Assembly: GCA_945898015.1 (NCBI GenBank)
Contig: CAMDGM010000033.1
Span: 1 to 37,675 of the forward strand
DNA: 37,675 nucleotides
Origin: PVC group bacterium
Lineage (GTDB): Bacteria > Verrucomicrobiota > Kiritimatiellia > CAIKKV01
Direction of reading: 5' to 3'
Each line of letters starts with the position of its first letter. The stretch's first letter is position 1. This document shows positions 18,267 to 26,870 of the stretch, one piece after another. Under the pieces are notes generated by a model that made no database searches, was not told the DNA's origin, and saw only the letters and a list, made by a program, of their open reading frames with translations. The position numbers were made by a program, and so were the translations under genes.

Positions 18267-19307
18267 ATGGAAGTCACTCAAAAAGAACTGGCCGAGTTGC
18301 TCGGGGTTTCGCAAATGACCGTCTCCCGAGCGCTCAATAATCATCCGCATGTCGAAGAAAAAGTCCGCGCCCGGATCCTCGAGGTCGCCAATCAAAAGGG
18401 CTATTCCCTCGAAGCCAATCACGCGGCCGAAATGCTCCGCCGCCGCGGTCGCGGCGAACCGGCCACCACCCACGTCATTTGCGCCATGCTACATCTCAAA
18501 CACGATGCCAATGATGACGAGAGCTTCCAGGGCCGCATCCTCAAGGGCGTCGGCGAGCAGGCCCGTGAATTCAAATGGGAAGTAGTCATCCCCATCGTCA
18601 CCCGCCTCGCCATTCCCCTCGTCGTGGCCCGCAAACAGGTGGATGGCGCCGTCCGCATGCTTCACCAGGAGGAGGCCGACTCCGGCCACATCGCCCTCCC
18701 CGTCCCCTGGGTCAGCGTTCTGTTCGATGTGCCCAACGTCGACGTGGTCACGGTGGACAACCAGGCCGGCGCCCGCTTGGTCGGCCGGCACCTGGCCGAT
18801 CTCGGGCATCGCCAGATCGCCTTCATCGGACCCGACTCCACGATCTCCCACCTGCGTCTCGAAGGACTGCGGCAGGCCGTCCGGGCCGTGGGCGGTGACC
18901 TGCCCGACAGCCATGTCTGCCTGCAACCCTATGCCGGCAACGAAGAGAGCACGATCGACCTGGTCGACAGCCTTTTGAAAAAAACAGCCTTCTCCCCCTC
19001 CCATAAGCCTTTCACCGCACTGGCCGCTTACAATGACCATATGGCCGTGGCCGCCATGAGACACCTGCGACTCAGGGGCATCCGGGTTCCCGAAGACCTG
19101 AGTCTGGCCGGTTTCGACGGCGCCACGCCCCGTGGTTTCCGGGGCACGCAGGTGACCACCGCCACGATCCCGCTCGAAAAAATGGGGACTGAAGCCACAA
19201 AGCTTCTGGAACTACGGCTGAAAGAGCCGAAACGCCCCCCGCAGCGTCTGGTCCTGGAAACGGAGTTGCGGCCCGGCGAAACCACTTGGCCTCTGGTTAC
19301 AAAATAA
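18267..19307 (+). CDS. LacI-family transcriptional regulator
   Basis: The 346-residue protein starts at ATG 18267 with AAGG 7 nt upstream. The N-terminal helix-turn-helix reads TQKELAELLGVSQMTVSRALN and continues through the hinge region, as in LacI/GalR repressors. A periplasmic-binding-protein-like effector domain follows, with 'VVTVDNQAGARLVGRHLADLGHRQIAFIGPD' split across the family's usual sub-domain boundary, and 'VPEDLSLAGFDG' near the C-terminus. It is expected to bind a sugar or sugar phosphate released from the locus's target glycan. A matching operator overlaps its own promoter and recurs at the sulfatase start (24787-24800), so these are its likely targets. It is followed after 52 nt by the large GH42-like gene, probably on the same transcript. 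Confidence 0.92.
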   Translation: MEVTQKELAELLGVSQMTVSRALNNHPHVEEKVRARILEVANQKGYSLEANHAAEMLRRRGRGEPATTHVICAMLHLKHDANDDESFQGRILKGVGEQAREFKWEVVIPIVTRLAIPLVVARKQVDGAVRMLHQEEADSGHIALPVPWVSVLFDVPNVDVVTVDNQAGARLVGRHLADLGHRQIAFIGPDSTISHLRLEGLRQAVRAVGGDLPDSHVCLQPYAGNEESTIDLVDSLLKKTAFSPSHKPFTALAAYNDHMAVAAMRHLRLRGIRVPEDLSLAGFDGATPRGFRGTQVTTATIPLEKMGTEATKLLELRLKEPKRPPQRLVLETELRPGETTWPLVTK

Positions 19308-19359
19308 CCCGCGTTTCATGGCTCCCCCGTCGCTGTTTCATCTCAAGGAGTAATCGTCC

Positions 19360-22300
19360 ATGGCTTCACCTCGGTTGATAGGATTGTTGGGAGGGTGTCT
19401 TTTGGCGATGGTCGTTTGCCCGGAGGACCTGCTTGCCGACAAAGCGCCAAAACCGCCCAGGCCTCCTTTTTCAATTGCCAACCGATCCCCAAAAACAATC
19501 AAGGGAACGCCTCGCACGGTTCCGCTGAGCTTCACGGTGTCCAGCCTCAAGCCGCACCGAACCATCACCTTTACCAATGACCTGCGGGATGCCTCGGGCA
19601 AAATCGTCTGGAATGGCGAAGCGATCCGCATGAGTTTCGACCAGGAACTGTCGCTCGGCGTCGCAGTGAGCATGACCCTGCCCGCCCTGCCCGCCGGCCC
19701 CTACACGCTGGTCTCTCAAATCCCCGACGCTATCCGCCCCCCCCTGCCTGTGTTTCCGGGAACGCCCGACGCCTCCTTGTCGCTGGCCGAAACAACGGTC
19801 ATCCCGGAAGAAGAGTCACCACCTCAGAATCTCCCGCCGCCCCTCACGGTCGAAACAGCCATCACCATCGAAGCGATGCCTTTCCAAGCCGAAGAACCTT
19901 TCACGCTTGCCATCGATTCGCCTTCCACCCTTCCTCCAGGCCCCCTCCAGTTCGCGGCCACGGTCACCGTCACCCGGGTAATGGCCTCGCCCGAGTCCAA
20001 TCCCACGCTGGTAGTCGACCTGATGAACGACCAGGAACGCGTCTTCTGGCGTGAAGAGCGATCCCTGGCGATCCCATCAAACAAGCCGGCCGTAGCGGTC
20101 CTGTCGATCATGGCCCCGCCGCTTCCCGCGGGTCACTATTTCATCAACGCGCGCCTCCGCGATTCTTCCGGTCGCCCCATCGGCCCGCTCCTCCCGCCCC
20201 TGTCCGATGTGCTGGCCGCAACCTTCAATCCCTCCACGTCCGACCCCCTGCCAAAAGGCGCGATCCGAAAACCCCTGGCCCGGCTGGAACGCTTTAACTT
20301 TGATCGCGATCTGCTCTGGGGAGTCTGGGGTGGACACGGCGTGACCCGCGAAGCACTGGAGGGGATGAAAGCGGCCGGCATCAATACCGGCCCCAAGGAC
20401 TCCTATATCTTCCGGTACCGCTGGTTTGTCGATCATGCCCCCCTCAAATCCACCGGCCTGTGGCCCGAAGAGGCTTTCACAAACCGCCTTTCCTCCGGTT
20501 TCGAAAAATACAAAGCCTGGATGAGCGGCATTCAAAATGACCCGGGCTTTGTCGTCATGGATATGTACGACGAACTGGGCTGGAGCACCTATGACGAACC
20601 CGACAAAAACCGCCTTCACCAGCTGATGGCCTGGCGGATCCGGGAAAAAACGCCCGGGGTTGCCACTCTCTCCAAATGGAACGCACAGATGCAGACGGAT
20701 TGCCTGGGCTGGGATGAGGTTCTGAAAGATGGGTTTCCTGCGGCGTCCGGCCCGAATGCCATCAAATTGAAATGGGCCTTTAGCGCCTGGATTCCCAACC
20801 TCATCCGGCTGCGCATGGCCGCCGTGCGCGAACTGTCGCCGGTGGTCCAATTAACCCCGGGAATGGGCGCCGGGCTGATGGACGACTTCTATGACTCCAT
20901 GCACAACCGCGCCTATAACAAATATACCACCGTCAACATCCTCGGCCTTTTCACAGCCGGACTTCCCGTCTACGGGACCCTCCCCTGGAGCTGGCTGATC
21001 AACTTGAAGCCCCCCTTCGAACAGCATTCCCGTATCACCTGGGCCGCCCTGGCCGCCGCCGGCCGGTTCTTCCCGATCTATTGCCCCGGCGATGGTTATG
21101 GGGACAAAATCGCGGACTCGACCTCAAAACTCACCTCGTCAGGCGACATGCTGAAGACGGTCCACGACCGCATTCAACCGCTTGCACCCGTGCTGCTCGC
21201 CACCCGGAACCGGATTGAGACCGGCGTCCTCTACTATCACCCCGGCTGGGCCAGCCTCGAAAACGGACTTTTCGAGGGACTCCTCGCCTGCGGCATCCAA
21301 CCCGACTGCGGCACCAACCTGACAGGCCGAAATTTGATCGTACTCCAAACCCCCGGCAGCGCGTCCGACACGAACGCGCTCATCCGGGCCGCTCAGGAAG
21401 GCGCCGGATTGATCTTCACCGCGGAAGCCTATTCCAACGCGGCCACCGCCTTCAGCCTGACCTGGTCTCCCGTCCCGGAGGGCGCCCAAACGAATGCCTG
21501 GACCGCCCGCCTGGGCAAAGGCTGGATCCTGCGGCTCAACAGCCTGCCCCCCCTCAACCGCCCGGCCAGCGGCGCCTTCATGAGCTCCCTGCTGGAACGC
21601 GCTGGAGTGACGCAACCCTTCCGGTTCACGGATGAGACCGGAGCCTTCCACCCCCACATCCTGGGCTCCCTCGTGGAAACGGCCGACCGATCCCAGGCCT
21701 ATGTCATCGTGGTCACCGAATCCAGAACCAACGTGCAAAGCCGATTCTACGCCACGGACCCCGCCATCCGGGCCGTCCGTGATCTTTGCGATTCTCGGAC
21801 CCTGGAGTGGAAACAGGATTCACACGGCCGCTATGTGGACGTGCCCCTGCCAAAAGGCGTAGGCACCCTGCTGGCCTTGTTGAGAGATCCTTCCGACGGC
21901 CGCCTGCAGGTGACCGCGCCCCCCACCGTGGCCGGAGGAGACACCTTGTCGCTCGAAATCGCCCGGCTACCGGGAAATGGCAAGGCCCTCCGCAACGCTC
22001 ATACCTATCGCCTCCGCTTTTTCGAGGCAGGCGAAAAAGAAATGCCGGCGCTCTCGACCTGGGGAACCGGGCCGTCGCCCGTTGGGATCTCGCTTCCGGT
22101 GGCCCTCACGGATCCCGAGGGGCCGTGGACCGTGCAGGCGGAAGACCTGACCGACGGCACAACCGCCTCCGTCAAACTGACAAAAAGCGGAGCCTCATCG
22201 GGTCAATCGCGCAGCCCGTCGGATCAAAACCAAGCTCCCTTCCAGGTGATACTCGACCCCACGCCACCCCTTGAGGGCGACGTTATCCTGATGACCCTAA

Positions 22301-23358
22301 AAGGGCGCGTCACCACGAGCCTCCAGGACGCCCCCGAAGTGACCCTCGAGCCCGCCATCCCGCCCGGCGTTCTCCTGGATTCACCCGCGCGATTGACCCT
22401 GAGACCAAAACCGAACGCGCCTGCCGCTTTTGCGTTCACGCTCCGGTTGTCCCGGAACGACGCCCAAAAGCTGCGCGGAGGCCGCAACCAGGGGGTCTCA
22501 ATCCGCCTGACCGCTTCCGGAATCGAACCGATCGACACCCACTGGATCGTGCCCGTGAATCCGTTTCAACGCGCCCCGCATCTGATCGGAACGGTTTCCG
22601 GCGGCACCATCACGCTCCGGGTCGACAACTTCACCGACCGGGACCGGGAGGTGACCCTGGCCTTCACTCCCAGCCCGGGCTGGAAAACCGGAACATCCAG
22701 CGCCACCCAACGTGTGCCGGCCGGAACCACAGGACGATTCACCTGGCCCGTCACCTGGGACGATCCCACCCAACTTGATCCCGGCCTGGCGTGGATCCCC
22801 TTACAAGCAACCGTAGACGGGAATGCGTTCACCGCCGGCACGCTGTTCCTGGACCAAAATCTGGAGCAGGTGTGGCAACTCGGTGCGCTTGAGATGAAAC
22901 CCGGCAACGAAACCGCCTGGGATAAAACCCCTGTCGACGTCGAATTCAAACCAGAAGACGCCGAAAAACGAGGCTGGCCCAAGGTGACGACCGGATCCGT
23001 ACTCGACTGGCCGGCACTGATCGCGCCCCTGTTTGAAAAAGGCAAGGTGCCCACCTCGCTGCTGGCGGCCGTAACGCAGGTCCGGGCGCCGGAAGCCCAA
23101 CAAGTACGCCTCGGCTTTGCCGGCCCGACCGCTCCGGCCCGGATACTCTTAAACGGGGTTCCCGTGGACGCAGACTGGGAAGCGCTGGCGAAAAAGGGAG
23201 GCATCCGCGCGGAACCGGTGGAGCTTCGAAAAGGCATGAATTCCATCGTGCTGGAGATTCTGTTGCCTGTGCCCGAAAAGGCGGCCACGTCGCTGGTCCT
23301 TCAAAATGTGACCACAGGGAAACGCGACCGGTCATTGCGGATAGGCGCCACGCCCTGA
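19360..23358 (+). CDS. Large secreted GH42-like protein with Ig-like regions
   Basis: The 1332-residue product starts at ATG 19360, with AAGGAG 9 nt upstream, and has an N-terminal hydrophobic signal (LIGLLGGCLLAMVVC). Residues 40-300 are beta-sandwich-like. A (beta/alpha)8-type region spans about 310-610: 'LLWGVWGGHGVTREALEGMKAAGI', then MYDELGW near residue 402, whose Glu is a candidate acid/base, and 'PVYGTLPWSWL'. A segment resembling the GH42 trimerisation domain follows (about 620-700, 'NLIVLQTPGS', 'AAQEGAGLIFTAEAY'). The last 500 residues are Ig-like or beta-rich. It could hydrolyse a galactoside-type glycan outside the cytoplasm, but I recognise no exact family signature. The stop codon abuts the stop of the converging sulfatase gene. 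Confidence 0.65.
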   Translation: MASPRLIGLLGGCLLAMVVCPEDLLADKAPKPPRPPFSIANRSPKTIKGTPRTVPLSFTVSSLKPHRTITFTNDLRDASGKIVWNGEAIRMSFDQELSLGVAVSMTLPALPAGPYTLVSQIPDAIRPPLPVFPGTPDASLSLAETTVIPEEESPPQNLPPPLTVETAITIEAMPFQAEEPFTLAIDSPSTLPPGPLQFAATVTVTRVMASPESNPTLVVDLMNDQERVFWREERSLAIPSNKPAVAVLSIMAPPLPAGHYFINARLRDSSGRPIGPLLPPLSDVLAATFNPSTSDPLPKGAIRKPLARLERFNFDRDLLWGVWGGHGVTREALEGMKAAGINTGPKDSYIFRYRWFVDHAPLKSTGLWPEEAFTNRLSSGFEKYKAWMSGIQNDPGFVVMDMYDELGWSTYDEPDKNRLHQLMAWRIREKTPGVATLSKWNAQMQTDCLGWDEVLKDGFPAASGPNAIKLKWAFSAWIPNLIRLRMAAVRELSPVVQLTPGMGAGLMDDFYDSMHNRAYNKYTTVNILGLFTAGLPVYGTLPWSWLINLKPPFEQHSRITWAALAAAGRFFPIYCPGDGYGDKIADSTSKLTSSGDMLKTVHDRIQPLAPVLLATRNRIETGVLYYHPGWASLENGLFEGLLACGIQPDCGTNLTGRNLIVLQTPGSASDTNALIRAAQEGAGLIFTAEAYSNAATAFSLTWSPVPEGAQTNAWTARLGKGWILRLNSLPPLNRPASGAFMSSLLERAGVTQPFRFTDETGAFHPHILGSLVETADRSQAYVIVVTESRTNVQSRFYATDPAIRAVRDLCDSRTLEWKQDSHGRYVDVPLPKGVGTLLALLRDPSDGRLQVTAPPTVAGGDTLSLEIARLPGNGKALRNAHTYRLRFFEAGEKEMPALSTWGTGPSPVGISLPVALTDPEGPWTVQAEDLTDGTTASVKLTKSGASSGQSRSPSDQNQAPFQVILDPTPPLEGDVILMTLKGRVTTSLQDAPEVTLEPAIPPGVLLDSPARLTLRPKPNAPAAFAFTLRLSRNDAQKLRGGRNQGVSIRLTASGIEPIDTHWIVPVNPFQRAPHLIGTVSGGTITLRVDNFTDRDREVTLAFTPSPGWKTGTSSATQRVPAGTTGRFTWPVTWDDPTQLDPGLAWIPLQATVDGNAFTAGTLFLDQNLEQVWQLGALEMKPGNETAWDKTPVDVEFKPEDAEKRGWPKVTTGSVLDWPALIAPLFEKGKVPTSLLAAVTQVRAPEAQQVRLGFAGPTAPARILLNGVPVDADWEALAKKGGIRAEPVELRKGMNSIVLEILLPVPEKAATSLVLQNVTTGKRDRSLRIGATP

Positions 23359-24807
23359 TCAGCCGCGATTCCGTCCATTGGCATCACTCTCGCACTGGTG
23401 GGGCTGCTCTTTGAGCCACCGATACCACCGGGAGTCCACAAATGCTTCCGCCTTCCACTCCATGGCCGGAGGCTGCTCGCAGCGGATGGTCCACGCCATC
23501 AACTGCTCAAGCAAATCGCACTTGATCGCCACACACGCCGGATCATCCCAAAGGTTTGTCAGCTCATCGGGATTCGCCCCCATGCGGAACAACTGCCCGC
23601 GACTGGGATGCGGGCCGAACAAATTGAGCTTCCACTGGCGGGTGCGAATGGTTTTGACATTATGGGTCTCGGCAAACACCGCCTCGCGTCCGGCGCCTGG
23701 ACAGCCGTCCAGAGCGGGCAAGAGGCTGATGCCCTGCGCCGTCGGGGGCGTTTCCCACCCGAGCCTTTCACACAGGCTGGGAAGGAGATCGACACTCTGG
23801 TGAAGGCTCTCCACACACCGCCCCCCATCCTGGCGAGTGGGATCGACGTAGAGGAACGGAATGCGCAGCAGGTCGTCATAAGCAGGAATGTTCTTGCCAA
23901 TCTGACCCCACCGCCCCGCAAAGTCGCCGTGATCCGCTGAAAAGACAATCAGCGTCCGCCCCGCCTGACCGTTCTGCTCAAGCGCCTTGAGCACGCGCCC
24001 GATTTCACGATCCACCATGGTGATGTGGGCCAGGTATCGGCACAGGGCCTTCTGGAAAATCCCGGGATCCTGTTTCACGGATCCCAGTTTCCAGAAATCC
24101 TCGATCATCGCGCGCTGGCCCAGGCGGCTGTTTTCAAAGCGGGCATATCCTTCCCAATCCAGAGGGATCGACTCTGGCTTGTAGAGATCATCCATTTCCG
24201 CCGGTGGCGTCAGGGGCGGATGCGGCGCGGTAAAGGAACACCACAGGAAAAAGGGCTGTTTCGGATCGGATCCGGCCTTCAGAAAATCGATGGCGCGATC
24301 AGCGGTCCAGGTGGTTTCATGGGCCGCATACGGAAGGGGCGAACAGGCCGACATGAACTGGCGATGGAAATCGGGCGTATCCGGGACATCCTGAAGTCCC
24401 TGTTGGCGTAGCGCCTTGCCGTGTTCCCTCACGGTTTGAGCGGAGTCAAAATGGCGGAGGATCCGCTCGGGAAGGTGCGCCTTGCCGGTGACCCCGGTGC
24501 GATATCCAGCCGCCTGAGCCAGCGCCGGCAGATTGGGAAGATCACGGCGCAGGTTTCCGCCATTGCTGTAATGCTGATGCGTCCGGAGATAGGTCGACGT
24601 CATAAACGACGTGCGACTGGGACAACAAAGCGCACTGCAGGTGTACATGTTGTTGAACCAGGCGCCACGCGCAGCGAGGGCGTCCAGGTAAGGGGTTTTC
24701 ACCAAGGGATGCCCAGCCAGACTCAGGCAATCGGCCCGATGCTGATCAGTCATAAAAAATAGAACATTCAACCGTTCAGCTTTATCTGATTGCGTAATCA
24801 TTGCCAT
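23359..24807 (-). CDS. Family S1 sulfatase (formylglycine-dependent), no signal peptide
   Basis: The 482-residue protein starts at ATG 24807, with AAGGAG (24817-24822) 9 nt upstream; a second in-frame ATG at 24801 is too far from that site. Family S1 features are clear: 'NVLFFMTDQHRAD' with metal-binding Asp21 near the N-terminus, CCPSRTS with Cys61 in the CxPxR motif that is oxidised to formylglycine, GKAHLP, APHPP, and the FSADHGD metal motif. It should release sulfate from a sulfated sugar. The N-terminus is polar and lacks a signal peptide, so it is predicted cytoplasmic, unlike many polysaccharide sulfatases. Activity requires a formylglycine-generating enzyme, which is not in the window. 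A LacI-type operator lies across codons 3-7, pointing to repression by the regulator at 18267. Confidence 0.93.
   Translation of the reverse strand: MAMITQSDKAERLNVLFFMTDQHRADCLSLAGHPLVKTPYLDALAARGAWFNNMYTCSALCCPSRTSFMTSTYLRTHQHYSNGGNLRRDLPNLPALAQAAGYRTGVTGKAHLPERILRHFDSAQTVREHGKALRQQGLQDVPDTPDFHRQFMSACSPLPYAAHETTWTADRAIDFLKAGSDPKQPFFLWCSFTAPHPPLTPPAEMDDLYKPESIPLDWEGYARFENSRLGQRAMIEDFWKLGSVKQDPGIFQKALCRYLAHITMVDREIGRVLKALEQNGQAGRTLIVFSADHGDFAGRWGQIGKNIPAYDDLLRIPFLYVDPTRQDGGRCVESLHQSVDLLPSLCERLGWETPPTAQGISLLPALDGCPGAGREAVFAETHNVKTIRTRQWKLNLFGPHPSRGQLFRMGANPDELTNLWDDPACVAIKCDLLEQLMAWTIRCEQPPAMEWKAEAFVDSRWYRWLKEQPHQCESDANGRNRG
24787..24800 (-). promoter_or_regulatory. Second copy of the LacI-type operator, inside the sulfatase start region
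   Basis: Read on the minus strand this is TGATTACGCAATCA, identical over 14 bp (15 with the preceding A) to the palindrome at 18137-18150. It covers codons 3-7 of the sulfatase gene. Two exact copies, one over the lacI promoter and one at the sulfatase start, are unlikely by chance in this span. I found no third copy in the gaps between genes by eye. Confidence 0.6.
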
Positions 24808-24912
24808 GCCCGCCTACTCCTTCTAAAATTATTGGATATAGAACAAGAATACGCCTTTCAGTGGCATTGTCCAGTCAAAATCACAGAAACAGACAACGAG
24901 GAAAAGCGCCCC

Positions 24913-25053
24913 CTATTTTGCCAGCGTCGCCGGGACTACGACCGCCTTTGACGCTGGAGGGGGAGGTAGCGCGACAAGCGTCTCGGCGATCTTCGCATCC
25001 GGAACAACAGCAACCGCTGACACCGCATAACCAATCCAACACGCCTGTTTCAT
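24913..25053 (-). CDS. Possible 46-residue small protein
   Basis: A short frame begins at ATG 25053, with AAGGAG (25064-25069) 10 nt upstream, and ends with TAG at 24913. The product begins MKQACWIGYAVSAVAVV, weakly signal-like, and has a Pro-rich middle (ALPPPPAS). It matches no family I know. It lies 89 nt downstream of the DUF4266 gene on the same strand and could be the last gene of that operon. Against it: an 8-bp inverted repeat sits in its 3' part, and the sequence has low complexity. The remaining bases between 24808 and 25142 show no other gene. Confidence 0.3.
   Translation of the reverse strand: MKQACWIGYAVSAVAVVPDAKIAETLVALPPPPASKAVVVPATLAK
24921..24957. repeat. Inverted repeat, 8-bp arms with 21-nt loop
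   Basis: CCAGCGTC (24921-24928) pairs perfectly with GACGCTGG (24950-24957). No T-run follows on either strand, so it is not a standard intrinsic terminator. It lies between the DUF4266 operon and the sulfatase gene, within the 3' part of the doubtful small ORF, and could still be a processing or stabilising hairpin for the operon's transcript. Confidence 0.5.
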
Positions 25054-25142
25054 GCCGGGCGCGCTCCTTGTTTAACTAGTCACGCTTTAGACGGTGTCAA
25101 TATCGTGTCGGAAAGTCAAGGCGCGAGACGTTGACCTCACGG

Positions 25143-25358
25143 TCAATTACAGCCACAGCCGCCACCCCCTACGCCGCGGCCGCCTGCGGCCGCTTCCCGG
25201 GTGAAATAAACATGCTCCTGCATGGAATCGTCAAACGGATCGCGATCCGCCCGCATGGAGTATTCCGCCAACCGCCCCCGTTCCCAGGGCTGGACCGTCG
25301 TGCAACCCGTGCCGGCCAACGCCGCCGCCACTAAACTCAAGACGAAAAGGATTTTCAT
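25143..25358 (-). CDS. DUF4266 small lipoprotein with Cys/Gly-rich tail
   Basis: The 71-residue protein starts at ATG 25358, with AAGGAG 8 nt upstream, only 5 nt after the thioredoxin stop. A signal peptide ends at a lipobox-like site (LAGTGC, Cys19; the -3 residue is Gly rather than the usual Leu), so lipid anchoring is likely. The mature part has the family's VQPWERG motif, a 'DPFDDSMQEHVYFTREAAAGG' segment and the tail GGGGCGCN with Cys68 and Cys70. DUF4266 proteins have no established biochemical role that I know. As far as I recall they are found beside DUF3570, ApbE and thioredoxin-like genes, as here. The paired Cys residues could be a thiol or metal site served by the neighbouring thioredoxin, which is inference. 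Confidence 0.85.
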   Translation of the reverse strand: MKILFVLSLVAAALAGTGCTTVQPWERGRLAEYSMRADRDPFDDSMQEHVYFTREAAAGGRGVGGGGCGCN

Positions 25359-25363
25359 CACAC

Positions 25364-25897
25364 TTACTCCTTCTTCTTGCCCGCTTTTCCAAGGCTCTCC
25401 TCAATAGACGCGGCCAGTTTTCCGGGGCCTTCCTTGACGGAAAACCCGCTGTGAATCGCGGCAATAACCCCATCCGCCCCGACAATGATCGTCGTGGGCA
25501 TGGCCGCAATCTGCGCATCCTTCACCAACCGGCCGGCCGCATCCCGCACCACGGGGAACGTCACGGGATGATCCTTCAAGAAAACCTCCATTTTCGCGGC
25601 GTCGGCATCCACATTCACGCCGAGCAGCACCACGCCTTGAGACGCATATTTCCGGCTCAACTCCTCCAGCACCGGAAACGACGCGCGACACGGACCGCAC
25701 CACGAGGCCCAGAAATCGACGACCAACACCTTCCCCTGAATGGCCGGCAATGCCCCCTCAAGCCCGAAGGTGCTCAGGTCAGGCAACCGGTTACCGGCTT
25801 TCCATTCCCCGCCATCCGCCCGCGCCGCCACTCCGCCCATGACGAGCGCCAGAGCCAACACCACGCCTTCCAACCGCCTACATGCTTGTGTATACAT
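25364..25897 (-). CDS. TlpA-like periplasmic thioredoxin
   Basis: The 177-residue product starts at ATG 25897, overlapping the end of the ApbE gene by 20 nt; the open frame further upstream is shadow sequence within apbE. AAGGA lies about 10 nt upstream. A signal peptide ([17 protein letters not shown]) is followed by a thioredoxin fold of the TlpA/ResA type: '[17 protein letters not shown]' with the redox pair Cys67/Cys70, an inserted '[11 protein letters not shown]' strand, and the cis-Pro loop AAMPTTIIV. The Glu/Lys-rich C-terminus ends with KKKE. Such proteins reduce disulfides, or cysteines awaiting cofactors, outside the cytoplasm. The nearest candidate substrate is the DUF4266 lipoprotein with its terminal CGC, encoded 5 nt downstream. 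Confidence 0.9.
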   Translation of the reverse strand: MYTQACRRLEGVVLALALVMGGVAARADGGEWKAGNRLPDLSTFGLEGALPAIQGKVLVVDFWASWCGPCRASFPVLEELSRKYASQGVVLLGVNVDADAAKMEVFLKDHPVTFPVVRDAAGRLVKDAQIAAMPTTIIVGADGVIAAIHSGFSVKEGPGKLAASIEESLGKAGKKKE

Positions 25898-26870
25898 AGC
25901 TTCCGAATCCTTCCGTTTGCATTCTTTTATCACCCTGCCAGAGGCAGCCTTCCGCCTGTTGCCAGCCACTGATGAACCGGTACCCTTCGTCCTGCCCCAG
26001 AATGAACGCCGTGGTGGACAGGATCCCCGCTTCGGTGCAGGTCGGCGCCACAACCGTCACCGACTGGCACCCGTTGGACACCGGCCAACCCGTCCGCGGA
26101 TCGAGAATATGCCCGAACCGCCGGCCCTCCGCCGAAAAAAACCGGAGGTAATCGCCCGACGTGGTCACCGCCTGCCGGGTTACCGCCACCCCTCCCCAGC
26201 ATTCACCGGGCGTCCGGGGATCCTCCAGCCCCACCAGCCAGGGTCCGCCCTGGGGCGCCGGCCCGGCCACACGAAGATCATTCCCGAAATTCACATGGAC
26301 ACTCGGGAACCCGCGGGCCACACCCATCTGCAGCACGCTGTCCACCGCATATTCTTTGCCAATCCCGCCCACGTCAATCCCCATGCCCGGCTCGGGCAAC
26401 ATCAGCTTGCGGTCTCGATGAACAACCTTTTTCCACCCCACCTTGGCCAGCGCCGCTTTCACCGCCACGGCGTCCGGCACCTTCGCCGACGGGTTGTGGT
26501 AATCCCACAGCGCCAGCAAGGGAAGTGCCGACGGATCAAACAGGCCCCCGGTGCTCCAATGATACCAATCCACCAGCCCGAACAGGCTCTCGGCCTCCTC
26601 ATCGAGATCCACACCCTCCCGACCGGCCAGCGCGTTCACTCGTGAAACCAGGCTGTCCGGACGGAATCGTGAAAATCGCGCCTCGAAGGATTCCACCCAC
26701 GCCAGCACCTCCGCCTTGAACTCCCGGGCTCGCGGCCCGGAGGAACAGGCAAAGTCCACCTGACACTGGGTCCCCATCGCCTTAAAAACCAGCCGATTAA
26801 AATCGGACCGGTCCCCATCGGGCGCCGGGCTGCCAGTCACCGTATCAGACCGCTCGCGCGCTAGAACCAT
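25878..26870 (-). CDS. apbE: FAD:protein FMN transferase (ApbE)
   Basis: The 330-residue protein starts at ATG 26870, overlapping the DUF3570 stop by 10 nt, with GGTGG about 9 nt upstream; the frame runs open to 26942, inside the neighbour. ApbE motifs are present in order: [10 protein letters not shown], an '[15 protein letters not shown]' segment, [37 protein letters not shown] and [18 protein letters not shown] with the metal-binding Asp/Thr region. The enzyme moves FMN from FAD onto a Thr or Ser of a target protein with magnesium as cofactor. Usually it is a periplasmic lipoprotein, but no signal peptide is visible from either start, which is unusual. No NqrC, RnfG or FMN-binding-domain target gene is present; the DUF3570 neighbour is the best candidate. 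Confidence 0.93.
   Translation of the reverse strand: MVLARERSDTVTGSPAPDGDRSDFNRLVFKAMGTQCQVDFACSSGPRAREFKAEVLAWVESFEARFSRFRPDSLVSRVNALAGREGVDLDEEAESLFGLVDWYHWSTGGLFDPSALPLLALWDYHNPSAKVPDAVAVKAALAKVGWKKVVHRDRKLMLPEPGMGIDVGGIGKEYAVDSVLQMGVARGFPSVHVNFGNDLRVAGPAPQGGPWLVGLEDPRTPGECWGGVAVTRQAVTTSGDYLRFFSAEGRRFGHILDPRTGWPVSNGCQSVTVVAPTCTEAGILSTTAFILGQDEGYRFISGWQQAEGCLWQGDKRMQTEGFGSYVYTSM

Noticed and set aside
24787..24807. ATGATTACG near the sulfatase start resembling the start of lacZ-alpha, suggesting vector contamination
   Set aside because: The match is only nine bases, the rest of the frame is a sulfatase, and the same 15-mer occurs at 18136-18150 in native context; an operator explains both.
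24801..25079. A 92-codon plus-strand frame between the sulfatase and DUF4266 genes
   Set aside because: It starts inside the sulfatase gene, has no ribosome site and no recognisable domain; the minus-strand small ORF with AAGGAG is the better candidate.
25131..25146. TTGACC-4 nt-GGTCAA hairpin at the end of the DUF4266 gene as a terminator
   Set aside because: The 6-bp stem overlaps the stop codon and is not followed by a T-run on the minus strand.
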